From Rhynochetos jubatus (lineage: Eukaryota; Chordata; Aves; Eurypygiformes; Rhynochetidae), in assembly GCA_027574665.1 (NCBI GenBank), contig CM050648.1, forward strand, positions 66,853,363 through 66,917,362: DNA of 64,000 nucleotides, given 5' to 3'. Positions 1 to 13,962 of the stretch are shown here, one piece after another. Below the pieces are notes generated by a model. The model saw nothing but the letters and a program-made list of their open reading frames with translations, had not been told where the DNA came from and did no database searches. A program made the position numbers and the translations under genes. Every line of letters starts with the position of its first letter. Positions within the stretch are counted from its first letter, which is position 1.

Positions 1-289
1 TAAGACTTAGTCACAGCTGTAGTGGTTAAATACAAACAAATAGGTGTTGTTTGGTAGCAATGCCTCGTATCATTATGTAAGTTAACATATATATATTGAC
101 AAATTCAGGCATTTAAAAGCACATAGAAGCCTTTTAATTGCCCTTCCTTATTGACTAAGCAACTACATTAACAAATTGATTTTCAGACCGTAGCAGGCAG
201 AACTTGACTGCAAATGAAAAGGATTTAGCACAATGAAATTCAATTCCTTAAAACATGCTACATCATCTGGAAGTTCCATGTGACAATTC

Positions 290-309
290 AAAAAAAAAAA
301 AAAAAAAAA
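290..309 (+). repeat. Poly-A tract, 20 bases
   Basis: Uninterrupted run of 20 A. No recognisable retrotransposon body precedes it, so it is treated as a simple repeat. Confidence 0.9.
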
Positions 310-1375
310 GAGCTTTCTGTTGCCTTCTCCCTTCTGCCCAGAGATACACTATTATTTTGTTTCCAAACTAGAACTGAAGAAGAATTCAGAAAAAATCCTG
401 AAGCATAAGAAAAAAAGAGCCGATATGACAAGCATTGCAAACACAGTTAACAAGCTACCTTAATTATCCTCCTAAGATTTTCCCATTTGTACTCTGATCA
501 TCATCTTCTTCACAAACTTAATTATGCCTCATTTGTTCATTCTGCGCTAATCTCAGCGAGTATTCCAGGTGGAAAAGAGGAGTTGGTTTCCAAGTGAAAC
601 CTCAGGCAATTGTTCTTTATTATTTCATTATTTTGGTATAGAATGTGATTTTTTATTTTAATAAAAATAATACAAACTTATCTTTGGGCAATACGAATAT
701 TGGGTAGGAAGCCAGGACATTTCCCCAGCTGACAAGCAAAACTGGTTGGCTACTGTGCATAAAGAGCCACCAATCCAAAGATTGTCACTGGACAAGTGAC
801 TGAAGAAATGAAGAAAATCATGCTGTTATCATCTGCACTTTAAAGATCAGTATTAATAAATTCTGATTCCTCAGCAGAAGCAATCTTTCCACAAACTTGA
901 CCTTTAAGAAAGTCAGAAAGAAGAACAGCTGGGAATAAATGTGCTTTGTCAGTCAAATAGTGTGACGCATACCCAGTTACTACTTCTAATTTCTGCACTT
1001 CCAACACTTTTAAAGTCAATAGGAATTATTGCATTATGACAGAGTAAAGACCCCAGTGTACCGTAAATTAGAAGGCCTGATGAGTTGTTTCCTCTAACTT
1101 TGGGTAAGCCCTAGATCTGCTCACCTATCATGACTGAACTTCATTTCATTTAGGTTGCTTTTGAGATATATTAAATCAATTTCACTTAATTAATCTACCT
1201 ACACGACTACTGCCCCATACTCACAAGCATTTTGAACGCAGTGCCAAGCCTTAAAATCTAGTACTGTATAGGAGTAGATCATCTTCTTTAGACATAACTT
1301 GGTTGACCTTCAGTACTGAGTTATACTAGTTACACAAAATGTTAAGCTTAAAAACCATCAAATACTAATTTTCTA

Positions 1376-1615
<240 letters not shown>

Positions 1616-1852
1616 TCAAATAATGTAATTAACTAAGAAATGAACTACTGAGCAGGACAAAAATTCAGGGGTCACACTGATGTAAAAATTGTACAGTATA
1701 TAACATCTTACAATTCTCTGTTCTGGACCCCTAATGCACTGTGTTAAAAGAACAGGAAAGCCTCTCCTTACATCATTCAAAACCCCTTACATCCTCCTTC
1801 CAAGACAAAGCTGCAACATGTGAATTTTGATACCACCATTTGACAAAGAATT

Positions 1853-1870
1853 AAAAAAAAAAAAAAAAAA
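1853..1870 (+). repeat. Poly-A tract, 18 bases
   Basis: Uninterrupted run of 18 A about 270 bases upstream of the GABBR2 exon in gene orientation, where it reads as poly-T. No element body was recognised beside it. Confidence 0.9.
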
Positions 1871-2160
1871 ATTAATGGTTGACTGAAACCTTTTCCACAT
1901 TTACAGCTACCACTTCCCAAAGAAAGATTTGGAATGTAACATCAGATGTCAGCAGGACTTCCATAACTAGAGCAAAGTTTGACAGTACTCATGGTCTCTG
2001 TAAAGAGACTCCCAAGTAACCTCTCCTTAAGGTCCAACCTCAGTATTCTGTGCAAAAATATATAGTAAAAAGCCTGTTATTTAGGAGGACAACACGAAGT
2101 CTTCAAAAAACATCAAAGATTATTCTTTTAAAGTGCTAATAATTAATTGGCCTGCTCTCA

Positions 2161-2232
2161 GACTTACTCTGCTTTGAGCAAAAGACTGGACTAAATGACC
2201 TTCTGAGGTCCCTTCCAACCTGACTTACTCTG
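2161..2232 (+). mobile_element. Short CR1 LINE 3' fragment
   Basis: The stretch GACTGGACTAAATGACC, then a few bases later GGTCCCTTCCAACCTGA, is the characteristic 3'-UTR end of avian CR1 LINEs, in plus orientation. Only about 60 bases survive; CR1 insertions are usually strongly 5'-truncated. An 11-base direct repeat (GACTTACTCTG) occurs at 2161-2171 and 2222-2232 on both sides of the fragment. Confidence 0.75.
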
Positions 2233-2245
2233 GGCTTCTCTGATA

Positions 2246-5200
2246 ATGAGTTTGATCATTATTTCAGGTGTAAAGAATTTTACCATTAACTCAGACAAGG
2301 ATTGAAAACTAAGAAACAAAGGGTGGTGGTAGTCATTAGAATCGCAAAATATATCAATATCAATCCTTGAATGGAGTAGTATCAATCATTCATAGTAACT
2401 TATATAGTCGTGGCTTAATTCCTGAGCTAGCAGCACAGTATTAATAAAACATATACCTGAAGTTAAGAATTTGATTCCAAACTTTGATTTCAAAACTGGA
2501 AGTCAGGAGTGCCAATAGTCTGTAATGCGAGATGTCACTGCTCCAGTAGTAATCTCTTTTTTTTTTCCTCTCTTTTTGATACAAAATTTTCTGCCCTCTT
2601 TTCCTCCTCTACAAAGTCTTCCTCAAATATAGTCTTTATAAGAACTATCATACTCCAGCCTCCAATATTTCATTATGACAATTCAATAAAACAGTTCATT
2701 TACTATCAGCATCCAAGAAGTAATTGTTTTGCATTCTGTCGAGAGAATAAAGATTTTGACTAAGAAGTTTTCAAGCTTATATTAATCTTCTTACTGAATT
2801 AAAATGCTAAAAGAAAAATTATTCTATCTGCAAGAATAGAATTATTACTCCCACTTTTTCAAATGTACACAGACTTCCACTACATAGGCTTTTTAAAATT
2901 GCACAATACAGCACATTTTCCTTCCTATTGAAGAAAAAGAAAAAAAACTCAGTATGGCAGAGGCTCCCTTGTCAGTTTGACTGATTGGTAGCAAGATCAC
3001 ATTGTGAAGGAATTAAGATTGTGATTACTGGAACAAGCAGCATCCTCCAGTCTTACTCCTCCACCCCCGAGTTCAAGACCAGTTTATTCCAACCACAACT
3101 AGAAGGTTCGGCTATTACTTTACTTTTATAAGCAGCCAAGGACACTAGAGCTTCCTGTACCTGAACTTAACTGACATTTAACCAAGTCATTGTCCTCATC
3201 CACTTCAACATTTCAAGCTGCAGCAACAGAGTTCGCTGAACTGGTTCTCATACCAACTTAAAACCAGATTTATACAATTCATTTTTTTTCATTATTTCAA
3301 GTGTTTTCAATGCGTTACTGAATAACAGTTTAAGAAGAATACGTCATATACGAAATGAGTTTACTGATAGTAAAAAAAGTCAGAAGCTGCAGCCCATGAA
3401 GTGCTATGTACATGACAGTTACAGAGAAATAAAGTTCTGTATTCTAAATGATAAAGACCTACAGTCTGTTATCTGAAGTAAAACTGTTACATCAAAAAAA
3501 CCACCGATGCATCTTCTAACTGTTGCCTACAAGTTGTTTCTCACTGCAGTAAAGTAACCTTATGCAGTTAAGGATCCCAGCAGGTCAATTTGCTGGGAGG
3601 CCCAGAATTGCTATGATGATATTATGTTTTTTTATTTGATCTTTTCATGTCTATAAAGATACTTTCATGAAAACAACACTTTTTCAATCACACAATTCAA
3701 TACCTTGGGAAGACATGCTAAGTTTTCTTTTTCCCAAAGCGAAATTTTCACACTTCAGAGATATATTACTGATCAACCCAAGTCCGTACAATAATTTGTG
3801 GGCTTCTCTTCAATACGATTCAGTTAAAAGCCTAACATGTTTTCATCTTCATACTTTCTTCCTGACTAGTTTCAGCTCTCTCTCTTTTAGGCCACCACAA
3901 ATAATTACAGCACTTAAGACTCAAGTCTGCTCTGTGAGCAAAACTGCCAAAATAGTCTGAAGTACGTCTCAGAGATAAAGAAAACGAAGAACTTAACGCT
4001 GTGGCTGGCCATGACTTGACAAAAATGAAAGGAAAAATGAGGAAGATGGGAGAAAGCAGACTTTCACATTTGTTTAATGTCACATTTCACAACATACGCT
4101 GTGTATAACATTCTTCCCTGCAAGCAACAGAAGAGTCTGTCACAAGCATTAGAAAATAAACATTCAGATAAAAATAATAGCCCTACCAAGCCAGACAGAC
4201 AGCAGTTAGAAAAGGCTTCTTCCTGCCTCCAGTCTGAGGAACATATCCCTAGCAAGTTCCTGAAGCCCTTTCAACAACATGACTATTTCAGAGATCCCAG
4301 AAGACCACCATTGCTGCTCGTTATCTTCTATTGGCAAACCCTACAGACCTAACCTGAAAAGTGGGCAACTTGGCTGAAAGACAACAAGCATAGATACCAC
4401 TGAAATTCTCACCATACAATAACCAAATGAGTTCTTGAATTGTTATCTCCAAGGAACTACAACTAGGTCCAGGAGCAACGCTATGCAGCAATCTAATTAC
4501 AGCACAACAAAAGACTGCATAAGAACCAAAATCCACATTAAAAAGCAGAGGCTAGAAAGCCCTGGCCACATGTGGATGACAAGCAGCTGACTGGCTTATT
4601 AATTGGAGCATGACTAAGCAATGAAGGGGAAAGAATCCCTCATAAGAAGTCACAAACTTACATGATGAAAAATATCACCCTGAGGAGCCAACACTACCTT
4701 TCTAGATAGTTTTGCTCTTTCACCCAAATTGTCATCAACGTCTCTATTTTGCCGAGCTGAACTGCAGTCAGCTCACTTTCAACTCTTCTATGAAACCAGC
4801 CAGCCATGCTGTGCTGCCGATCTTGACTGCACACTGAAGCACTGAGCACGGCTGCAATACCTTTCATTCAAGTAATGTAGTTTTATCATAACTGTATTTT
4901 CCAATACATGTGATTTGGTACGTGCTACAACTTCCTTCAGAGGAAGGGGCTGAGAACTGCTCACCCCAAACACATTAATTGCTGTGCTTAGACTCTGCCA
5001 AAAGCCAGTAATAAGTCACATATAAATAGCAAACATACCTATTAATGAAATAATTACATTAAATGTATCTCTTAACACACTGGCTTGATACAGATTATAT
5101 GGACAATTCACAGGGAGAAATACCAGCAAATCACCAAGCAAAGGTCTGTGAAGAGCCCTACCTCTCACTGTGACACAGACTGATTGATGTCACAGGTGGC

Positions 5201-7240
5201 ATCTGACAGAGGCATAGTTTCCATTTCCAAGGAAGCAGAACCACTTATTTAAATTAAGAAAGATAGCCAGATGAACTGCTGCATAAGAGGGGAGTCGAAT
5301 GAGTTTGGGGATTGCAGTGTTAACCTTCCTGAACCCTCTTCAAAGGAGAGGCTGGCAAATAAAACACTATCATCCACTACCAAGAAAGGAACCTGTATGA
5401 AGAGGGAGAATGTACTGCCTGAAGATTAGGGATGCACAAGGACAAGAAACCATGCTGGAGAGAACAGCGCAGCAGCTAAATACATGAGTGAGACCTTCTC
5501 CAAAGGGCCTCTGCAGCTGAAAGGTCGTCCCATGTGAAGGACACACATCACTGGGTGAGGAGAAGCACCAGAACAGATTTGGGAGGGTTCTGTCTGACAG
5601 GCAGGGAGAAAGATATCGGGGTGTGTACTCAAACCCTCAGGGCCACAGATGTGACACAATGCAAAACCGTAATACAGAGAACAGAAATCCGTATGGGTCT
5701 GACACATAAAGATTTGCTGACTCCTCTAACACTGACAGGTTTGAGTAATTACAGGAGTAGCAGAAGGGCAGATACTTGTAATTTAACCGATCTTGATAGA
5801 TTCACATCGCAATGAGAACTACTGTGAGCTGAGGCACTTGTCCGATGCATGATTATATTTAGATTTCTAACTACTGGACAGCTATGCCCAGCTGTTTCTC
5901 AGTTAACTATATTCTTGCACAACTCTACTTGTCTGAGTAGAAGTAAACCTGAGGAACAATTTTGACATCTATTCAGCTACAGACTACTGAGATTAGAGAT
6001 CCTTTATGATAAGAGGGAATAACCAACAGCTATCATCTGCATAAAAAAACATCAAAATTTTTCAAGTGGTATGAGATTTAGCAGCACTCTGCACTGAATA
6101 TCATCAGAAAGAGAAAACATTGATCATAAATATCTGATGAGATTTCCTTAAAGAAAGAGAACAGAGGCACAAACCCTTATTCCTATCCTCTGCAAAAACT
6201 TAGGAACGAAATCCACATTAGACTTATCAGCATGAAAGGAGCTAAGAGATGCAGAACACCAAAAATTATTTTTATTTTATTTTGATTCATTTCTTTAAAG
6301 TCATCAAGTGATACAGACAATTTAATGAAGAACATATGGACAACTACTCTGAGCTACAACAAAGGTCAATCAGGTTAACCTCCTGTGCCTGGTCTTATGG
6401 ACAGGGCATGCTTCTCCTGAATACCCTTTTCTGGTTTCAGATATCTGCAACTTATGTACTTTCAGAGCCAGAAATTCTACTTTTGCATTTAATTGCTGTA
6501 GCTGGATTTTTCCTTCCATGAGTTAGTACAACTGCTCTTGGAACGACCACTTTGACAACCACAACATTTGGTGACAATGTAATTATCCGTTGAAAGAAAA
6601 GGCACTTCCTTTCACTCGTTCTGCACTTCTTGATGCAAAATACGTATGAAACATCTTGCAAGGGGATGTTATGAATACTGAAAGTTACAAGTACATAAAA
6701 ATAAATTGGACTAGTTCATAGGTCAAAAAACAATCCCGAACTTCTAAATAGAGAGAGTGATTTTCTCAGGAACCTCCTGAATCACAGATCATCAGTGACT
6801 AGGACAGTTTTGCGGGGAAGCAGGATTAAATTCTTACCTTGTCCTGCCCTGTCCTATAGACCGCCTGTTCTAGGACGACGCTGAGTACTTGCACCAAGTC
6901 CTGGTGTGAACTATAGCCATTCCTGTGCTCTGTATTTGAAAAACAAAAGCAATTCCCTCCAACAACTACATCCAACCTCCACATCTTAAAACAGAAGTTA
7001 ATTCGTCTCAAACTGTGGGCTCTTCAATATATGATTTCTCTATCATATTTTAACAACTAGAAATCAAACTTCATTTCTGTTTAGGAGTAAACACAGCAGA
7101 ACAGAACTTAATTTATTCAGTGAAATATCTCCCAGTAAGTTAACGCTCTCACCTTAACACCTCTTGACACACTCTGAGACTTTTTCTAGCAACTTCTTTA
7201 TCTGATCCTGCCTGCTGTACAGGGAATAGTTCATAGAGTG
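2246..7240. other. Unique intron sequence without a recognised gene or repeat
   Basis: A+T-rich intronic DNA. All open frames are under 100 codons, lack recognisable domains and overlap each other on both strands, as expected by chance. A slightly richer segment at about 5340-5660 (several GA-rich words) could be a decayed element but matches nothing I recognise. Confidence 0.6.
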
Positions 7241-7708
7241 TGTCCTGGCTTCAGCTGGGATAGAATTAGTTTTCCTCCTAGTAGCTGGTACAGTTGCTGT
7301 GTTTTGGGTTTAGCACAAGAATCACGTGATAACACACTGATGTCTTGGTTGTTGCTAAGCAGTTCTTATTCTATGTCAAGGACTGTTCAGCTGTTCATGC
7401 TCTGCCAGTGAGGAGGTACACAAGAAGCTGAGAGGGGACACAGCTGGCTGACCCAGACTGGCCAAAGGGACATTCCATACCATATGAACTCATGCTTAGT
7501 ATATAAATTAGTGGAGTTGAGTGGGGTGCCATGGCTTGGGGACTGTTTTGTATATGATTTTATCACCATCAGTATACTTTTCTCTTCCCCTGCTGTCCTT
7601 TAAATGTTTTTACCTCAACCCACAAGTTTAACTTTTTTTTTTTCATCCTCCTCTCCATCCCACTGGACTGCGTGGTGCTTAGTTGTCAGCTGGAGTTAAA
7701 CTATGACA
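7241..7708 (+). mobile_element. Solo LTR of an avian endogenous retrovirus (family A)
   Basis: The element starts TGTCCTGGCTTCAGCTGGGA and ends GTTAAACTATGACA, the TG...CA ends of a common avian ERV LTR. Inside are the conserved words CTGACCCAGACTGGCC, CATTCCATACCATATGA and a TATA box (TATATAAA) near 7500. A CTCAACCCACAAGTTTAACT block lies near the 3' end. The 5-base flanks GAGTG (7236-7240) and GATTG (7709-7713) agree at four positions, consistent with an aged target duplication. No gag, pol or env coding sequence is attached, so it is a solo LTR. It is antisense to GABBR2. Two more copies lie at 15853 and 31041. Confidence 0.88.
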
Positions 7709-8364
7709 GATTGCTACCACTAAGGTACAATTCTTAGCATTCTATTTAATAGCTTATATTCTACCTCAGGTGTCACCTGACTCTTAAGTCATTGACTGCA
7801 CAGCAAGAGTGACCACTCACTCACTCTTCTGGCACCTGATTTCCTAAGAGGCTGTGTAAACTCCTTGTGAAATCTCAGCCTCTTCCTCAACATAATTTCT
7901 TTTTCTTGGTTCACTGTTTGGGAGCTGAGTCCATCCAGCAAGATAAGCAAAAATTTCCTGCCTCTCCTTAAAAGAGGAGTACACATGCTTTCTCCATTTA
8001 CCTTGTGGTGGGGTATTTTTCATTTATGCAATTTATATTTTCTGTCTTGTTACTATGTCTTTGAGTATGTAGCATTTACACTGGACGATTCCAATTTAAG
8101 AACTCCAAAATGAAATGGAGTGTACCAAAGAGATAAATCCTGTGTAATCAAAACTGATTCTACCTAAGCTTCCGCCACGACTAAATATACAGTAATCGCA
8201 GAGATCAAATGGACTTCCTCTTTTCACAGTAAACTTGCATTCAGCTTGGAAGTTGAAGCCTTTCCTTGATCTGTAACTGTTACACAAAGAGAAGTTCAGA
8301 AGATCATCAAGAAACATTTTGAGTGATTTTCATATTGCAAATATGCGTTTTCATGATTCTATAT

Positions 8365-8750
8365 TGAGTTTGTGTGGCAAGGTTTTGGCAGCTCAAGGGC
8401 TGGAGGGGTGGCTTCTGTGAGAAGACACCAGCAGCTGCCCTTATGTCCGACAGAGCCAGTTCTGTTCAGCACCAAAAGAGACCCACCACTGCCCAAAGTT
8501 GAGCCGTTTGGCGACGGTGATAGTGTCTTAAACATGGAAAACATGTTTAGGAAAGATAAAAGTTGCTACGCCACGGCAGAGAGGTAGAGGAGCGAGAGCA
8601 ACAATTGTGCAGATACCAAGGTCAATGGAGAAGGTGATCCAAATGGCAGAGCAGAGATTCCCCAGCAGTCCATGGTGCAGACTATGGTAAGGCTGGCTGT
8701 GCCCCTGCAGCCATGGAGGGTCATGGTGGAGCCACCCTACTGTAGCCCAA
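8365..8750 (+). mobile_element. Truncated ERV LTR fragment (family B)
   Basis: This segment aligns by eye to the first 400 or so bases of the LTR at 13963. Shared words include GGCAAGGTTTT, a GAGCAGAGATTCCCCAGCAG block and CTGCAGCCATGGAGGGTCA, in the same order. The tandem-unit region and 3' half are missing, so the copy is 3'-deleted. Open frames on both strands here (60 to 90 codons) are chance readings of the LTR. The right boundary is uncertain by some tens of bases. Confidence 0.78.
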
Positions 8751-11700
8751 ATAGTTTTAGAAAGGTCAACTGTACCCCTTTTTCTGGCTGTACAACTGAC
8801 CAAATGCAGAAGGTGTTCTAGGGCTTCGCAGCTGAGAAATTTATAATTCAGGTAACACTGCCCAGGACTTCTGTAAGTTAGTTAACATGAATTCAAACCA
8901 TTATTGTCTTACTCTGAATCACTAATGAAAAGCTAACACTGGGGCCTTAGAGAGTTCCTACTGTGCAACACAAGCAATTAGTCAGATCCCACGGTATAAG
9001 ATACTGAGTTCTCCTGGACTGCAGCTGGAACCATCATGTAACCAGAATCAAACTGGTGTTGATTCAAATTTTCCTGGTCTAGAAGGGCTATTATAACATC
9101 CACACTATATTTGCTCACTCACAACATACAGTCCGTTTTAACTCATTCACTTCTGCACCAATTCAATAATATTACACAAGACAGTTTTACAGATGTTTTT
9201 TAATTACAGCATTGATTAAAATGAATGTTCACACATTGAACAACAACTTGAATTAGAAATTTTTCCAAATGTCCTTAGAGCTGTATGTAGACATTCACAG
9301 TTTTTGAGCATAAATGCATAAAAAGCAAAACTAGGTCTTAATACTGAACATACCAAAATATGTCGTAAGTGTTTGAGCACTGGGATGCGAGAGAGCACAA
9401 TACAGTACTAACAGGGAGACCAGTGCCTTGCTCACTTCTGCTTTTTCCTTCTTACATAATTCATATCACTCCACTGCTATTACAATTTATGGAAATAAGT
9501 GGAATTACATAAAAGCATAGAAGTCCAAAGGAACAGTATAGAAAAAATAATATATTCAAAATATTTATATCTTTAAAATATATTTATAAAAAAATAACGT
9601 CCTGATGTTGAGAATAAACGGGCTTAGTTTTATCCAGCTTTTCCAATTTTTAATAAAGTTCAACGTTACAATGATTTTTAACAAAACAAAGAATTAATTT
9701 TAATTATTCAACAAATGAGGAAAAGATCACTATTCTTTATTTGCATCAAAAGGCTTTTTAAAATTCCCCAAAGCAATCAGATGTGGTTTTGCATTTAGGT
9801 AACCTCAAAAGGTGCTAATTGTTTCAGACACTTGAGTCCCAAGATCATTATCATTGAAATTTATTGATGCAAACTACTTACTATCTTGTTGCCTCTCATT
9901 CTGAGAGAAAGACATGTGCTGTAGTAGATTTACACAGCATTTGCCAGCTGCAGCTCAAGTACAAAGTCAGGAGCTAAGGGAGGTAATTTTGGCAAGCTCA
10001 ACACACAGTCACTAATATCAATTGTTCCATTTTGTACTTGTCTCATCTTTCTTTTTGTCCCCTTCATTCATTACCATTTATTATTACACTACCATAAATA
10101 TAGCCTAAGTTTTCATAGATCATCCCAGATCTAGTCACGTTCTGTTGGAATATTTTGGTTAAATTTCCTTTCATTCCATTCCCTGTACTTTTTATAATAT
10201 AGGGAAGTAATCACAAAAGTGAAAAATAGTGTGACCTCATTGAAATATAAGATTTGGGTTTTGGGTTTCCTTTCCAGATCTAGAGTATGACCACTGCAAA
10301 AGATATGACCTTCAGCATGATCAAAAATAATGAACGAAAACCACACAGAAGTACTTCGTTCTGTGCTTAGTAAAATTAATTTTCTGAAACTGCCTTTAAA
10401 AAGCTGAGTTTTACCAATATTCTCCTTTCCTTATGTCTACTATTGACTCTGTACTTGGTTTTAATAGGCAGATTGCTTTTTCCCAGGTTATTCTGGGAGA
10501 AGGAAAAGCCACCTAATGCCACCTAAGGGAAGGGTCACTATCTACAAAGGGTTGACTTGCTTCTTTGCAGTACAATGAAAGTTTCTGTGTACTGAAAATG
10601 GTGCAACTCCTTTTAACTGCAGCTATACTCTGTGCCTCACATAAAAGGAGGGGCTGAAGTAAGAGAAGAGAACATAGAAGGAGAAAATCCAAATTTAGAA
10701 ATAACAATCAGGAAGCTCTCACAGATGGAAGAAAATGGAAGCATACTAGAACAAAACATTTGAAGTAATAGCAACATGCCTGGCATCCCACTCTTGAGTA
10801 CTAAGCTGCAGTTGAAACTGAAATAAGAGTGCAATGGTCTTCTGAAAAAATCACTTAGCCCTCAGCAGTCAGCATGAATCAGTCGTGGGAGAAGTCTGGT
10901 ACATGAATACTTTCTTTCCCATGACCTACTCGTTCCTGAAAAAAGACTAGTTTTAAAGGGGGGGAAGGGTAGAAATCATTCTTGATAGCTTTCTGACACA
11001 AAATTAAAATAATGCCTTATTTGGAGTGTGAGAAGATATAGAAAAAAAAAATCTTCAGTAGCTTTCTGGTCAAAAGTGTCATGTTGAAACAAAGTCTCCT
11101 GTATGTGCCTCAGTCATACAGTAACAGGACCTGTTTCTCAGTGCACACAACCGCAGAATTTTCTAAATAAACATTCGGTGAGATTGACAAAGAGGCACAG
11201 ATGACTCCGAGGCCTTTCAGAATTGTTCTTTTAGCTAATGAAAGTCATTTACCTGGAAAACATGAGAAGATCTCTTAAGTTATCACAAGGATGTCTGTGG
11301 TGTTCTTGAGAATGTATTTGAATTCTAATAAAAGGTCAGAAAGCATCTGGTATTTTTGGAAGATAAGATTAAACTCTCTTCCTTTAGAGGATGATGTTCT
11401 TCATGAAGAGCGCTAAGTGGTAGAAGTAGCTCCCAGCATGGATTTTCTGAAGCAATCTCTTTTGAAATTCTTTATTTTATTTTGATTCCACAAGAAGATT
11501 TTGGAATCAACAGAGGCACAGGCCAGAACAATACAACTGACAAAGTTTAAAAAGGGCTTAATGAATTGAGAATAGCAAAAATAAACTTCTTGACCCAAAA
11601 ATGTAGAAAATCTGGTGTAATATTCTTCATCACGTCTATGATTTTTAATTAAAAACTTACTGTGATGTAAAACAGTTGAACTTTGTCTATAGTGAATAAA

Positions 11701-13329
11701 AGTCCGATAAGCTGATTTATTTAAGGAGGACTAACGTGTGATCATTTGGATAACCTACAACCTAAGTTAGTCCACGAAAGACAAATGAAATGCATATATT
11801 TTAATTTGGCTTAAATTAACATAGCACCAGACTACAATAATTCACCTTGTTATAGAATTCTACACTCTATCCCTTTTCAGCCTGAAACATCACACATTTT
11901 TTCCCTTAATACCTTGCAAAAGAGCGAGTATAGAGAGAATATTACTTTATTTTAACCACTACCCATATGGCTTGACATTCAGTGTTTGAGTAGACACAGA
12001 GCTTCACAGAGGCAGGTACCAGAAACCCTCAAAATCCAAGTATTAGCACCCTTGCTCCCTTTTCCCAAAATCCAGAGTATCTTTTTCCTCACCAGACTGG
12101 AATAGTGACTTGAGCTTGGCTGAGTTATGCCTGACAGTCAATTTCTCCAGTAGGTGGAATATGCCTGCAATGGCTACAGTACCCTCAAACTTTCTCCTGG
12201 CTCCATGGGCCACCATATTCCATGCTATGGAAATGGGCACTATAAACTGTTATTCACAGGAGAACTAGATGGTGAAAATAACTTAGAATTTCTGGGAACA
12301 TTTTGGACTTTTTAAATTAAAACAAACAAGGCAGCAAATTTGTATACAGCAGCTGACAGACTGATTCAAACCAATGGTGACAAGTGTTGTCACTGTGCGT
12401 GACACCATCATGCCACAGTGGTGCACTACCCATTTCGCAGACACACAGGCACTTCCTGGGCAGGAAGGCAGGTAGCAGGCAGAGAGACTCCAAAACGCAA
12501 CCAATGGACTAGGACAAACCTGAGGTGTCATGGGCATAGCTGCAACAAAGGAGCAGGCACAAAAGTTGAGCCTCAGAGGCAAAGGAAAGAAAAGGAGAAG
12601 CCCCAGAAGTACAGAGAGGCGGAAATACATTTTAGAAAGATCCAAGTTTCATGAATTCTACAGGCAGGGTTTTTGCAGGTATTTCTTCAAGCCTTTTATT
12701 GAATAACTTGCTCACCTTATTTGAGTTTTCCCTGCTTAAAGGCTCACCTTGACCTACTGGGGTTTGTATTAAATAAGTATAGTTCAGGAACCACTTCAAA
12801 AACATGGAATGGTGGGTCTGTCTGACTTTTGGTTCTGTCACATTCACACATGGACACTATATTTTTCTGGCTTTAAAGTTATGCAAACAAGATACTGACT
12901 GCCTCCAGGCTACAAATCGCAATCTGGTTAACAAAGAGCTATATTCCTTTGCAAGATCAAGACAGGCTTGCAGACTGCCAAATAAGTCCTCAGCACTCAC
13001 ATTCAACAACATAGTATGGGATTTCTGCAAGCAGAATGACCAATACTCTTCCCCCTTGGAGCACCTACAGAGAATCTTAATTAAGCTTGCCAGGAGGAGG
13101 GCATTACTCACCTTGATGTATCAACCCTTGGGGGTTCCCTCCTCATGCTCCAGAAAAAAATTGCACATGAAACAAAAGTGAAATAGAGCTAGGCTGTATG
13201 CAGGTGAAATGTCCACAGAGTGCATGGATCAAACCTGCAGTCAGCCCAGACCAACCTCACAGATGTTTAAAAGCAAATGCATTCAGTATGAGTGTGGAAA
13301 CTGCAAACAACCCATACTAGAAACTAAGA
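8751..13329. other. Unique intron sequence; AT-rich tract, no recognised gene
   Basis: Mostly A+T-rich, including a very AT-rich stretch at 9535-9598 (about 60 bases of nearly pure A and T). Open frames of 120 codons (12283-12645, minus) and 125 codons (12804-13181, plus) show no domain, signal or codon pattern that I recognise. The part from about 12700 may belong to a decayed LTR element continuing into the next block. Confidence 0.5.
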
Positions 13330-13600
13330 TCTCGTAGCTTGTCCAGCTCAGCCTAATTAGGTTGCCCTAATTCTCTTCCTTAATTACCTAATTTAGTTTG
13401 TTAAATGTGGTATATGCTTGTGACATGCTCACAACTCATTTGGTCTTCAAGTCCTTGCCTGCTTGCCACCCAAGGGGAGCTATAAGAGCTCTAACCCCAA
13501 AACGAGACTGCACTGTCTCTGTATGTGGTATTCTCCTTCATAATAAAATCCCAGCATTCACTTAGACATGTGCCACTGCACTAGTAATTCCTGCTGGTTG
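13330..13600 (+). mobile_element. Possible decayed LTR remnant with TATA and polyadenylation signals
   Basis: A TATA-like CTATAAGAGCTC at 13480-13491 is followed about 60 bases later by AATAAA at 13542-13547, inside a segment rich in CTCT and CCCC words. This spacing is typical of a U3-R-U5 junction. I do not recognise the family and could not find TG...CA ends with a target duplication, so the limits are arbitrary. A small intronic promoter with a poly-A site, or chance, are alternatives. Confidence 0.35.
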
Positions 13601-13671
13601 CATTTAACCAAACTCTACAGAAATCTCAGTGACATCACCATGAAGAATTTCCAAACCACCAAACCCTCTGT

Positions 13672-13843
13672 CATTGCCCAGAGGAGCTGTGCATGCCCCA
13701 TCCCTGGAAGTGTTCAAGGCCAGGCTGGATGAGGCTTTGAGCAACCTGGTCTAGTGCAGGGTGTCCCTGCCCACGGCAGGGGGGTTGGAATTAGAAGGTC
13801 TTTATGGTCCCTTCCAACCCAAACCATTCTGTGATCCTATGAT
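13672..13843 (+). mobile_element. CR1 LINE 3' fragment
   Basis: Typical CR1 3' end in plus orientation: TTGCCCAGAGGAGCTGTG, CCAGGCTGGATGAGGCTTTG and CCTGCCCACGGCAGG lead into GGTCCCTTCCAACCCAAACC. It ends with the tail CATTCTGTGATCCTATGAT. It is 5'-truncated, about 170 bases long, and well preserved. It lies only 120 bases before the LTR at 13963. Confidence 0.93.
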
Positions 13844-13962
13844 TTGTCCAATTACATGGTGGCTACATCTGGCACCTTACTGACTGCTGCACAGCTAACC
13901 TGTAGGCAAAGCTCATACATGAGCAGAATTCATGGCTGTGCAAATCAACTTTTTTTTTTACT

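Noticed and set aside
12283..12645. 120-codon minus-strand open frame with a hydrophobic start
   Set aside because: The Leu-rich part resembles a signal peptide, but there is no similarity or gene context, and an overlapping plus-strand frame exists (12418-12654). Chance is more likely.
12804..13181. 125-codon plus-strand open frame
   Set aside because: It is overlapped by a minus-strand frame (12857-13111). No recognisable motif. It may lie in a decayed repeat.
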